A DNA stretch of 31,971 bases from Bacteroidota bacterium (GCA_013696965.1 JACCXN010000098.1:1-31971), one strand, 5' to 3'; shown: positions 24,431 to 31,971, counted from the first letter of the stretch. Made by a program: numbers and translations. Notes: generated by a model not told the origin, from the sequence alone.

Positions 24431-27400
24431 ATGCCATTACGTTTTTTCTTTCCCTTTTTAGCCTTATTCTTGCTTGCCAATTACGCAACAAGCCAGGTAA
24501 ACAATTTCAAACACTGGTCCATACAGGATGGTTTGCCTCAATCGAACGTTTATTGCATTAAGCAGGATAAACGCGGCTTTATTTGGATTGGAACCGGAAA
24601 CGGGGTTAGTTGCTTCGATGGAAAAAAATTCAAATCCTATTCAATAAAAGAAGGGCTATCAGGGAATGTTGTTAGAAGCATAATGGAAGATTCCAGTGGT
24701 AGATTGTGGTTTGGTACCGATAAGGGCATCTCAATTTATAATGGCTTTGAGTTTTTTACCCTTGGTAAGCCAGAAGGATTAATGGGTAGCACCGTTTTGT
24801 GCTTTATTGAAGATAATAACAAAACCATTTGGTCAGGAACCGATGACAATGGAATAAACAAAATTGTTTTTAATTCTAAAAACGATTATAGCATTACAAA
24901 TTATAATGAATCCCTGGGCTTAAGCAGCAATGCTGTTTTTGATTTATATTTTGATAAATACAACAGTATTTGGGCTGCAACATTTGGAGGGATAAATATT
25001 TTATATCAAAAGGATGATAAAATAACCGTAAAGGTTATTAATGGAGAGGAAAATATACCCAGCGATTTACTTTTATCAATATCTGAAGACAATAAAGGGG
25101 ATTTATGGTTTGGAACATACAATGCCGGCGCTTTTAAATTTGACCTTAATTCAGGGAATACTATTGAAAATCAAATTAATGTGGTTTCCTATAACACATC
25201 AAATGGTTTAAATGCCAATTCTGTTTGGGATATTCTTTGCACACAGGATAATAGTATTTGGTTTGGCACCTCCGAGAAGGGCATAAACAGATTTACACCC
25301 CAAAAAAACTCAGATGCCTTTTTAATTACAACTTATTCTTCCAAACAAAGCTTTTCCAGCGACCAGATTTTATGTTTTTTTGAAGATAAACAATCTAATA
25401 TTTGGATAGGCACAAATGGTGATGGATTATTTATGTTGCCAGGAGATCATTTTTCCCACTATTCATTAAAAGAGGGAATTCCTACCAAAATTCAAGGAAT
25501 TGCGCAGGATAAAGATTCTAATATATGGATAGTATCCGATGGGGGTGGGCTTGCTGTAATTAACAACAATAAAGAAATTCCATTTTTAATGGGATATACA
25601 GAAAAAGAAGGATTATCGAGCAGTTTTTTAACCTGTATTGCTACAGGGAAAGCCGGAAACACGAACATTTGGATGGGGACTTCAAGTAGGGGAATCATTA
25701 AATATGATGGAAATAACTTTACAACTTTCGATGAAAATAACGGACTTATTAGTAACAGGGTAAATGCCGTATTTATAGATAAAAATGGAATTCTTTGGTG
25801 TGGCACAGCCAATGGCATTAGCCGTTATGATGGCATAAAATTCCTTAATGTTTCTACTGATATGCTAACAATGGAGAACCAGGGAGTAAAGGCTATAATT
25901 CAAGATAAAAAAGACAATATTTGGTTTGGAACAGCTGGTGGATTAGCAAGATATAACGGAAAGGGAGAAATGAAGACCTTTGATATGGAAGAAGGTTTAT
26001 TACACATTGATATTAATGCAATTACAGAGGATATTTATGGAAATATTTGGATTGGAACAAATGGAGGTGGAATTTATAAATTTAATGGGAAAAAGAAAGA
26101 AAAGGATGCAATTGAATTTATTGCAAATGAAAATTTTTTATCCTCAAATTCAATCCGTTCCTTAATTTTTCTTAATGACTCAACCCTTATAGCAGGTACT
26201 TATAAGGGTTTTGACAAATTGTTTTTAGATAAAAACGGCAAAGTATTAAGGTCAAAAAATTACAATTCTTCTGATGGATTCATCGGGGTTGAATGTAATG
26301 ACAACAGTATTCACAAGGACGCTGATGACAATATTTGGTTTGGTACCGGAAAAGGACTCACTAGATATTCTTCCTATCTGGAAAAAAACATTTCAACTGT
26401 GCCTAAAGTATACATTTCCAATTTGCAGCTTTTTTATAAAAATGTGAATTGGTCGCAAAAAACCGACAGCATTCTTCCTTTCTTTAATGTGCCTTTTTCT
26501 TTACAATTGCCTCACAATGAGAATAACCTGACTTTTTATTTTTCTGCTATTTCTTTAAGCAACCCTGATAAGCTAAAATACACCTATTTATTAGAAGGAA
26601 GAGATGAAGAATGGTCACCAATAAAGCCAGATAATGATGTTACTTTTTCAGGATTAACTCCCGGAAATTATACGCTAAAAATAAGAGCTATTGACTCCAA
26701 TTCAAATTGGTCGGAACCTGCTTTATTTACTTTTACAATATCTCCCCCTTGGTATCAGTCTCTCATGTTTTATTTGCTTTGTGCATTTATAATAGGTTTA
26801 GGTATATACGGATTTATTAGATACAGGGAGAGGGCGCTTTTAAATGAAAAAAAAATACTTGAGCAAATCGTTTCAGAACGTACCCGGGAATTGGTATTGC
26901 AAAAAGAAAAAATTGCAGAAAAAAACAGAGAAATTACCGATAGTATAAATTATGCAAAGGGCATTCAAGATGCAATTTTACCTACATCTGAGTCTATACA
27001 ACAATGGTTTCCCAAATCTTTTGTTCTATTTAAGCCTAAAGCTATTGTGAGTGGCGACTTTTACTGGATGGAAAAAGTGGATCACAAACTTCTTTTTGCA
27101 GCCATAGATTGCACAGGACATGGAGTTCCGGGTGGATTTGTTAGCATGGTGGGGGCAAATGGACTAAATCGGTCTGTAAAAGAATATAACATTATAAAAC
27201 CTTCTAAAATTCTTGATAGGCTTTCTGAATTGGTTGAGGAAACTTTCAGTAAACGAAAGGATGGAATGGATATCGCATTGTGTTCAATCAATTCAATGAA
27301 CAATACCCTTGAATATTCGGGTGCCAACAATTCTATGTACTTGGTAAGAAAAAGCAATATCCCTTTAAACCTTAATGGTGAATTTATTAATCCTGTTTTT

Positions 27401-27721
27401 GAGAATTCAGATGTTCGCCTTTTTGAGATAAAAGCAGACAAACAACCAATAGGATCTTTTGATAACCGTAAAGCTTTTACAAATCATCTTCTCGAATTAA
27501 TGAAGGATGACACTATCTATGTTTTTACGGATGGATACGCGGATCAATTTGGAGGCCAAAACGGAAAAAAATTCAAATACAATCAATTGAAAGAGCTATT
27601 CGTTTCAATTCATAACTTAACTATGGAAGAGCAACAAGTTGTATTGGCTAAAACAATAGAGGATTGGAAAGGAAACCTGGAGCAAATAGATGATATTTGT
27701 ATTGTTGGGGTAAAGATTTAA
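24431..27721 (+). CDS. Reg_prop / Y_Y_Y sensor with SpoIIE-type phosphatase
   Basis: The 1096-residue protein begins with a signal peptide, then 14 Reg_prop blade motifs of the form xIWxGTxxG (two seven-bladed propellers, to about residue 660) and a Y_Y_Y domain (about 690-770). A transmembrane helix (about 777-797) and a coiled coil (about 803-845) lead to a cytoplasmic SpoIIE/PP2C phosphatase (850-1096). Metal-binding aspartates are present: D876 (SGDFYW), D893 (IDCTGHG), D1034 (FTDGY), D1087 and D1088 (QIDDICI). The layout is that of a transmembrane sensor controlling a Ser/Thr phosphatase, which in known systems acts on an anti-sigma antagonist. No antagonist or anti-sigma gene is present here. 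It is the last gene of the operon. Confidence 0.93.
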   Translation: MPLRFFFPFLALFLLANYATSQVNNFKHWSIQDGLPQSNVYCIKQDKRGFIWIGTGNGVSCFDGKKFKSYSIKEGLSGNVVRSIMEDSSGRLWFGTDKGISIYNGFEFFTLGKPEGLMGSTVLCFIEDNNKTIWSGTDDNGINKIVFNSKNDYSITNYNESLGLSSNAVFDLYFDKYNSIWAATFGGINILYQKDDKITVKVINGEENIPSDLLLSISEDNKGDLWFGTYNAGAFKFDLNSGNTIENQINVVSYNTSNGLNANSVWDILCTQDNSIWFGTSEKGINRFTPQKNSDAFLITTYSSKQSFSSDQILCFFEDKQSNIWIGTNGDGLFMLPGDHFSHYSLKEGIPTKIQGIAQDKDSNIWIVSDGGGLAVINNNKEIPFLMGYTEKEGLSSSFLTCIATGKAGNTNIWMGTSSRGIIKYDGNNFTTFDENNGLISNRVNAVFIDKNGILWCGTANGISRYDGIKFLNVSTDMLTMENQGVKAIIQDKKDNIWFGTAGGLARYNGKGEMKTFDMEEGLLHIDINAITEDIYGNIWIGTNGGGIYKFNGKKKEKDAIEFIANENFLSSNSIRSLIFLNDSTLIAGTYKGFDKLFLDKNGKVLRSKNYNSSDGFIGVECNDNSIHKDADDNIWFGTGKGLTRYSSYLEKNISTVPKVYISNLQLFYKNVNWSQKTDSILPFFNVPFSLQLPHNENNLTFYFSAISLSNPDKLKYTYLLEGRDEEWSPIKPDNDVTFSGLTPGNYTLKIRAIDSNSNWSEPALFTFTISPPWYQSLMFYLLCAFIIGLGIYGFIRYRERALLNEKKILEQIVSERTRELVLQKEKIAEKNREITDSINYAKGIQDAILPTSESIQQWFPKSFVLFKPKAIVSGDFYWMEKVDHKLLFAAIDCTGHGVPGGFVSMVGANGLNRSVKEYNIIKPSKILDRLSELVEETFSKRKDGMDIALCSINSMNNTLEYSGANNSMYLVRKSNIPLNLNGEFINPVFENSDVRLFEIKADKQPIGSFDNRKAFTNHLLELMKDDTIYVFTDGYADQFGGQNGKKFKYNQLKELFVSIHNLTMEEQQVVLAKTIEDWKGNLEQIDDICIVGVKI

Positions 27722-27764
27722 AAACTCGAACAAATAAAGGATACCTATTTTGTAGGGATAAAAT

Positions 27765-28373
27765 TTAATTGCATTTTTTTTGAATCGTTTCATACGCTTT
27801 TATAAAGCCCAACTCTCCTGCCCTGCTCCAATCAGTGCAACCTCCAATTAAATCCCCTGAATCTATTTTAGCGCTTCCTCTACTATAAAAAGCTTCCTTA
27901 TCTTTTGGGTTGTTCTCTATTACCCTTGTAAAATCAGAAATACAATCTGAATACTGTTTTAGCTGATAATTAGAAAGAGCACGGTCAAACAAAGCGTCAG
28001 AAAAATCAGGACTAATTTCAAGCGATTTGTTAAAATCAGCTATTGATCCCCTGTAATCTTTTAAATGGGCCTTTAATCGCCCTCTATCTTTGTAATAGGT
28101 GAAATTAACCGTATCAAGCTCAATTGCCTTATTATAATTATCCATTGCAACCTTTGTTCTTTCTAATTTAAAATTTATTTCTCCCAAAAAATAATGGTTT
28201 TTTGCTGATTTTGGATTTTGTTCAAGTGCTTTTTCAAAATAGGGCAAGGCGCCTACAAAATCATTAGAATAAAATAACTCAGTTCCTGTTTTTTCAAACT
28301 CAGAACTTTTTCCCTCCTGGGCATATACCATGGAAAATTGAAGAAAGAAGCAAAATAAAAGCATTTTTTTCAT
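27765..28373 (-). CDS. Exported TPR-repeat protein
   Basis: The 202-residue protein has a signal peptide (MKKMLLFCFFLQFSMVYA, then Q) and about four tetratricopeptide repeats (from residue 25 on), for example ALPYFEKALEQNPKSAKNHY and SIADFNKSLEISPDFSDALF. It ends in a short segment with GGCTDWSRAGELG, a Sel1/TPR-like tail common in Bacteroidota TPR proteins. Such proteins act as scaffolds; no partner can be named. It converges with the SpoIIE sensor gene and has its own promoter box next to the start codon (28378-28385). Confidence 0.87.
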   Translation of the reverse strand: MKKMLLFCFFLQFSMVYAQEGKSSEFEKTGTELFYSNDFVGALPYFEKALEQNPKSAKNHYFLGEINFKLERTKVAMDNYNKAIELDTVNFTYYKDRGRLKAHLKDYRGSIADFNKSLEISPDFSDALFDRALSNYQLKQYSDCISDFTRVIENNPKDKEAFYSRGSAKIDSGDLIGGCTDWSRAGELGFIKAYETIQKKCN

Positions 28374-28377
28374 TGAA

Positions 28378-28385
28378 CAAAGTTA
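28378..28385 (-). promoter_or_regulatory. -7 box for the TPR gene
   Basis: On the minus strand this reads TAACTTTG, an exact TAnnTTTG, only four bases before the ATG at 28373. The message would be leaderless. No matching -33 TTTG is seen. Confidence 0.45.
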
Positions 28386-28743
28386 CGTGTTTTTAACTAA
28401 AATAGACTCATATTTAAGTGTTTAATTATTCATCGCCTGTATATGGTTGTCTGATTTTTTCAAATTTCTGAACTATTTAATTGATTTTATTTAGCAAAAA
28501 TAAAAGGATAAAATCCTTCTCTGCTTAAGCAAGCAATAATTGGATTAGAAAGGGAAACTTTACCTTCAAAAAAAACAAGGCATTTTAAACTATTAATATC
28601 CGCGATAAATGCTTCCTCGTCTTTAAGTAAAAAGGACAGTTTTAGTAGAAATGCAAATTATGAAACTCAATATGAAAATTGATTTTATTTAGTGCTTTAA
28701 TATTTCATTATCATCAGCACAAGAAATGAGATAATGTACATTT
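28386..28743. other. Intergenic stretch with a 16-bp direct repeat
   Basis: No gene is supported. AATTGATTTTATTTAG occurs twice, at 28479-28494 and 28677-28692, enclosing 182 bases without an open frame. The stretch separates the TPR gene from the T9SS-tail remnant. Confidence 0.5.
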
Positions 28744-28887
28744 TTATCTGCTATAAATTACCTTTTCTGTTTTTGTGGTTCCTCGTCTGAGATTTTAACG
28801 AAATAAAGGCCGGGGGAAAAGGCGGAAAGGTCTATGTTAAGAATGCCTGTTCCTCTATTTGATTCATTAACAATAAAATTGCTATGT
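28744..28887 (-). pseudogene. Frameshifted T9SS sorting-domain remnant
   Basis: The minus strand encodes FIVNESNRGTGILNIDLSAF then SPGLYFVKISDE, the second half of a type A T9SS sorting domain. One base is missing after DE; the other frame continues TTKTEKVIYSR and stops at 28744, as an intact tail would. Upstream the gene body is absent and the start region of the serine hydrolase gene begins instead. It is the relic of a secreted-protein gene lost at this junction. Confidence 0.75.
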
Positions 28888-28890
28888 TTG
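28858..28890 (+). promoter_or_regulatory. Bacteroidota-type promoter of the serine hydrolase gene
   Basis: TTTG (28858-28861), 21 bases, then TATGTTTG (28883-28890) match both promoter halves exactly. The ATG at 28884 lies inside the -7 box, so translation should start at 28908 instead. The promoter overlaps the T9SS-tail remnant on the other strand. Confidence 0.7.
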
Positions 28891-28907
28891 CATATAGAAC
28901 AACCAAA

Positions 28908-30002
28908 ATGAAAAAGAAATTTTTAATTGGAATAGGAATATTTGTTGGATTATTGCTTATTGGCGCAGCACTTGGAGTGTTTTATTTTAAGCCAGACAAA
29001 GAAAAAGTTCTAAACTTTATAAAAGAAAACCCCGACAAAGCCAATATTTTGTTGATTAGAAACGATAGTATTTTAGCAGAACAAAATATAGAAAAGCTAA
29101 GTCCGCTAGCAAGTACAGTTAAAATAATAGTTGCTATTGAATACGCAAAACAGGCCAGTGCAGGAACAATAAACCCAGATGAATTTGTAGCGATTGCTGA
29201 TCTTGAAAAATTTCATATCAAAGGAACTGACGGAGGCGCACATCCCGCTTGGCTTTTAACTGTTCAAAATAAAACTTTTGACAATAAAATTGCATTAAGA
29301 GAAATTGCAAAGGGAATGATTAAATACAGTTCAAATGCAAATACAGAATGGCTAATGGAAAGGCTTGGATTGGAAAATATAAATTCCAGAATCGATAGTT
29401 TAGGATTGAAAAACCATACTCAAATATATTATATTGCTTCTGCCATGTTCATTGGAAATGAAGCTTTCCCAGATGTAACTGGAACAGAATTAACTGAAAA
29501 GCTTCAAAACCTGGAGTTGATAAAATATATAGAACTTTCTAAAAGTATTCATGCCAAACTCTTGGTTGATACAGTTTATAAAACAAAAACCGGAGAGATG
29601 ATGGAAATGGATGTTCAAAAAATATGGTCTAACAACCTTCCTAGCTCAACTGTGGCAGATTATGTGAGTATTATGAAAAAAATCAACAACAGGGTTTATT
29701 TTGATGTGAAAACCCAACAATATTTGGACGAAGTAATGGAATATGTTCTGGAAAACCCGGCAAACAAAGAGTGGTTGGAACACAGTGGGACGAAAGGCGG
29801 TTCAACTGCTTTTGCTTTAACAAAGGCATTGTACGCAACTGACAAAAAGGGGAATAAAACAGAACTTGCCTATTTTTTCAATGACCTTTCTCTTTTTGAA
29901 AATTTTCGATTGCAATTCAGTATGAACGAATTTGAATTGCATATTTTGACAAAAAATGAATTTAGAGAAAAAGTGTTTGGAACATTAAAACATCAAAATT
30001 AA
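28908..30002 (+). CDS. Membrane-anchored class A beta-lactamase-like serine hydrolase
   Basis: The 364-residue protein has an uncleaved-looking N-terminal transmembrane helix (about 4-27) and a periplasmic serine hydrolase domain. Active-site motifs of the beta-lactamase/PBP fold are present: S69-T-V-K72, the SxN motif S141-S-N143, and KGGS at 296-299. An Omega-loop Glu166 equivalent is not obvious, so true beta-lactamase activity is uncertain; an esterase, DD-peptidase-like or peptide-hydrolase role is equally possible. The start at 28908 is chosen because the upstream ATG (28884) lies in the promoter box. The next gene begins 7 bases after the stop, so the two form an operon. Confidence 0.87.
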   Translation: MKKKFLIGIGIFVGLLLIGAALGVFYFKPDKEKVLNFIKENPDKANILLIRNDSILAEQNIEKLSPLASTVKIIVAIEYAKQASAGTINPDEFVAIADLEKFHIKGTDGGAHPAWLLTVQNKTFDNKIALREIAKGMIKYSSNANTEWLMERLGLENINSRIDSLGLKNHTQIYYIASAMFIGNEAFPDVTGTELTEKLQNLELIKYIELSKSIHAKLLVDTVYKTKTGEMMEMDVQKIWSNNLPSSTVADYVSIMKKINNRVYFDVKTQQYLDEVMEYVLENPANKEWLEHSGTKGGSTAFALTKALYATDKKGNKTELAYFFNDLSLFENFRLQFSMNEFELHILTKNEFREKVFGTLKHQN

Positions 30003-30009
30003 GCTATAA

Positions 30010-30429
30010 ATGGAGCATAGAGATTATATTCAAAAGATAATTGATCAACTTGGAAAAGTTCTTGAAAAAATTTTGGGTGACTTGATTGGCGCCATTAAAG
30101 AGGGCCAGATAAATCAAGGAATTGAAAAGATTAATTATGCCCTGAAAAATGAAATTAATATGGACATTGCTGAGATAATTATTCTGCCAAATAGTAAGTT
30201 GCTTGAAATTCTTCAGGAAGAAAAAAAGATAAACAATGAAAATTTGGAACGCCTTGCAAATATTCTAATTTTAATTGCAGATTCCACCTCAAAAGACAAA
30301 GTGAATAGTCAAGACAAGAAAAATATGTATGAAAAATGCCTTGTTTTATATGAACATCTTGAAAAAAACGAAAAGCTTTATTCTTTTGACAGACACTTGA
30401 AAATAGAAAGATTAAAAACCATTGTATAG
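30010..30429 (+). CDS. Small protein of unknown function
   Basis: The 139-residue protein is predicted to be almost all helical, acidic-basic mixed and cytoplasmic, with no signal peptide or membrane segment. The N-terminal YIQKIIDQLGKVLEKILGDL and a later ERLANILILIAD segment are amphipathic helices, resembling repeat-type helical hairpins that often mediate protein contacts. I recognise no named family. It is translated from the same message as the serine hydrolase upstream (7-base gap); a joint role is possible but unproven. Confidence 0.75.
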   Translation: MEHRDYIQKIIDQLGKVLEKILGDLIGAIKEGQINQGIEKINYALKNEINMDIAEIIILPNSKLLEILQEEKKINNENLERLANILILIADSTSKDKVNSQDKKNMYEKCLVLYEHLEKNEKLYSFDRHLKIERLKTIV

Positions 30430-30614
30430 AGAAAAAGAGTTGAATTTTCTACATTGAATTACCAAATAAACATTGAATTTTTGTTGAAAAAAGCAATAAA
30501 AAATAGCAATAAAAAAAGCATCCAAAATTAGTTTTTAAAAGATAAAGGTCTTTGTTTATCAAGACAAGCCAGGGTCAATATAAACGTGGATAGCGGCTTT
30601 ATTTTAAAAAAAAC

Positions 30615-31433
30615 ATGACCCCGGAAAATAATTATATAGAAATTAACAAACAATCTTGGAATAACCGTACAGAATCGCATTTGAAATCTGACTTTTATGA
30701 CATGAAGGGATTTTTGAATGGAAAATCGTCATTACAGCAAATTGAATTAGACTTGCTGGGAGATATAAAGGGAAAATCCATTCTTCATTTACAATGTCAT
30801 TTTGGGCAGGATACTATTTCATTAAGCAAGTTGGGCGCCAATGTAACAGGAATTGATTTTTCTGACACAGCAATTCAAAATGCTGTTCGACTTGCAAAAG
30901 AAATGAAATCGGACACAAAATTTATTTGTTGCGATATATACGATTTACCAAACCATTTAAACCAACAATTCGATATTGTTTTTACTAGTTATGGAACAAT
31001 TGGCTGGCTGCCAGATTTGGATAAGTGGGCAAAAGTGGTTTCTAAATTCTTGAAATCAAATGGAAAGTTCGTTTTTGTTGAATTTCATCCTGTAATTTGG
31101 ATGTTTGATGATAATTTTGAAAAAATCGAGTATAATTATTTCAATTCAGGCGCTATTGTTGAAACAGAAAATGGAACTTATGCAGACAGAAATGCCAAAA
31201 TTACGCAACAATATGTATGCTGGAATCACAGCATGAGCGAAGTTTTAAATAGCTTAATATCAAAAGGACTTGAGATTAATTCATTCAAGGAATTTGATTA
31301 TTCTCCATACAATTGCTTTAAAAACACTATTGAATTTGAACCAGGAAAATATAGGATTGAACATTTAGGAAATACCATTCCAATGGTTTATTCAATTAAA
31401 GCAACAAAAAATACTACAGAGCATAATTGCTGA
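30615..31433 (+). CDS. Class I SAM-dependent methyltransferase
   Basis: The 272-residue protein has a Rossmann methyltransferase core: motif I in ILHLQCHFGQD (about 56-66), the acidic residue D81 in VTGIDFS for the SAM ribose, a motif II-like CCDIYDLP around 110, and FDIVFTSYGTIGWLPDLDKW. The variant motif I (HLQCHFGQD instead of GxGxG) marks a recognisable subfamily of the Methyltransf_25/11 type. The substrate is unknown. It is separated from the upstream gene by 185 bases and probably has its own promoter. It ends before a gap leading to a minus-strand fragment. Confidence 0.9.
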   Translation: MTPENNYIEINKQSWNNRTESHLKSDFYDMKGFLNGKSSLQQIELDLLGDIKGKSILHLQCHFGQDTISLSKLGANVTGIDFSDTAIQNAVRLAKEMKSDTKFICCDIYDLPNHLNQQFDIVFTSYGTIGWLPDLDKWAKVVSKFLKSNGKFVFVEFHPVIWMFDDNFEKIEYNYFNSGAIVETENGTYADRNAKITQQYVCWNHSMSEVLNSLISKGLEINSFKEFDYSPYNCFKNTIEFEPGKYRIEHLGNTIPMVYSIKATKNTTEHNC

Positions 31434-31582
31434 AGAATGATCTAATACATGTTGTAGGTTATTTATGAAAAAACTACTGTATTAGGCAGGATAAAAGTTG
31501 ATACCAGAAAAAATGAACCGAGAAAAAACAAGAAGAAATTTTAGTAGAATTTTTTAGCTAAACATTAATTATAGCTAAATAA

Positions 31583-31610
31583 AAAGCCCCACAACTTTTT
31601 GCGGGGCTTT
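31583..31610 (-). terminator. Terminator for the T9SS-tail fragment
   Basis: AAAGCCCC (31583-31590) pairs with GGGGCTTT (31603-31610) around a 12-base loop. On the minus strand the stem is followed by a T-run, so it ends transcription of the gene at 31621. It may also act weakly on the methyltransferase transcript. Confidence 0.8.
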
Positions 31611-31620
31611 CCACAGAAAA

Positions 31621-31932
31621 TTATTTTTGAATCACCACTTTTTCTGTCTGCACAAAATTGTCGCCATTTAATTGCATCAAGTAAATACCATTTGACAAAT
31701 TTTGAAGATCAATAAGGTGATTTTTATCCACTACCTTTTCAGTATAAACAACTTGCCCAGTAATACTCATGATTTTCACATAAACGGGTGTTTTATTCAT
31801 TTCTAAGTATAACCTATCTTTTGAAGGTGTAGGGAAAAACTTAACTGTAATCGGTAAATAGCAATACACAACTTTTGGTAAATAAGAATACACAGAAAAT
31901 GGAAACAAGAGTGCACAGCTTTTAAACTTCAA
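31621..31932 (-). CDS. C-terminal fragment of a T9SS-secreted protein
   Basis: The last about 70 residues are a complete type A T9SS sorting domain: FFPTPSKDRLYLE, KIMSITGQVVYTEKV, LSNGIYLMQL and TEKVVIQK. The N-terminal about 30 residues have no signal peptide, contain an 8-residue in-frame duplication (VYSYLPKV / VYCYLPIT) and begin at a TTG inside the 42-bp palindrome. A stop codon lies in frame just upstream (31954-31956), so the frame does not run off the window edge. The body of the secreted protein is missing; this is a truncated or broken gene, though its terminator (31583-31610) is intact. Start position is unreliable. Confidence 0.6.
   Translation of the reverse strand: MKFKSCALLFPFSVYSYLPKVVYCYLPITVKFFPTPSKDRLYLEMNKTPVYVKIMSITGQVVYTEKVVDKNHLIDLQNLSNGIYLMQLNGDNFVQTEKVVIQK
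31853..31894. repeat. 24-base tandem duplication (in-frame)
   Basis: GGTAAATAGCAATACACA (31853-31870) and GGTAAATAAGAATACACA (31877-31894) are 24 bases apart and differ at two positions. On the minus strand they encode an eight-residue repeat at the start of the T9SS-tail fragment. Confidence 0.65.
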
Positions 31933-31960
31933 AGGGGGTACCCCCTTTGAAGTTTAAAAG
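31919..31960. repeat. 42-bp perfect palindrome near the right edge
   Basis: Arms of 21 bases on each side of the TA at 31939/31940 are exact reverse complements with no spacer; the centre is GGGGGTACCCCC. The next bases outward (31918 and 31961) do not pair. A spacerless palindrome is unlikely to be a standard terminator. It may be a mobile-element end, a recombination scar or an assembly fold-back artefact. Confidence 0.9.
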
Positions 31961-31971
31961 GATATTTGTCG

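Noticed and set aside
27722-27764. Terminator between the SpoIIE sensor and the TPR gene
   Set aside because: Only a 4-bp CCTA/TAGG stem is visible, which is not convincing.
28884-28907. Upstream ATG of the serine hydrolase gene
   Set aside because: It lies inside the -7 promoter box, and the membrane anchor begins naturally at the ATG at 28908.
1-31971. tRNA or rRNA genes
   Set aside because: No cloverleaf-like T-arm or conserved rRNA segments were recognised by eye on either strand; a covariance-model scan would settle this.

Overview
This 31,971-base window is AT-rich and comes from a member of the Bacteroidota. Three lines of evidence support this. First, there are C-terminal type IX secretion (T9SS) sorting domains and a caspase/propeller plus Reg_prop/SpoIIE gene pair. 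Second, it carries a single-chain glycyl-tRNA synthetase and ribonucleotide reductase subunits of the eukaryote-like class Ia type. Third, several intergenic sites match the Bacteroidota promoter pattern (TTTG or TTG, about 19-21 bases, TAnnTTTG), with little use of Shine-Dalgarno sites. Species cannot be assigned from sequence alone. The left edge lies in a tandem repeat and the right edge lies just past a 42-bp perfect palindrome, so the window may be a whole contig that broke at repeats.

Layout: 1-370 is a tandem array of a modular intergenic repeat (three 88-bp units plus one longer unit). A second copy of the long unit lies at about 19.91-20.06 kb, right in front of an outer-membrane protein gene. 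738-9875 is housekeeping: a DUF2905 membrane protein, a small Lys/Ser/Thr-rich protein, a two-gene tRNA selenation unit (mnmH/selU and selD), convergent glyS, a DUF3109 cysteine-rich protein, and nrdB followed by nrdA, closed by a strong terminator. 10017-13054 (minus) is a signalling cluster: a membrane-anchored receiver-HPt protein with degenerate receiver residues, an NtrC-type sigma-54 activator and a single-domain receiver, with no histidine kinase present.

14303-17151 (minus) is a decaying sugar/glycan operon. A CgeB-type glycosyltransferase and a zinc-type dehydrogenase are intact, but the epimerase upstream is a pseudogene with a large internal deletion and several frameshifts, preceded by remains of a membrane protein. 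17267-21368 holds a YceI protein, a T9SS-secreted Asp-box propeller protein, and a lipoprotein / outer-membrane barrel / lipoprotein group.

21472-27721 is the most interesting functional unit: a tightly packed operon of a lipoprotein, a secreted caspase-fold protease carrying seven N-terminal repeats, and a 1096-residue sensor with 14 Reg_prop blades, a Y_Y_Y domain, a transmembrane helix and a cytoplasmic SpoIIE-type phosphatase. 27765-31971 is accessory: a TPR protein, a frameshifted T9SS tail remnant, a class A beta-lactamase-like serine hydrolase with a very good Bacteroidota promoter, a small unknown protein, a SAM methyltransferase, and a T9SS tail fragment ending at the palindrome.

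All calls come from reading the sequence. No database search was run.
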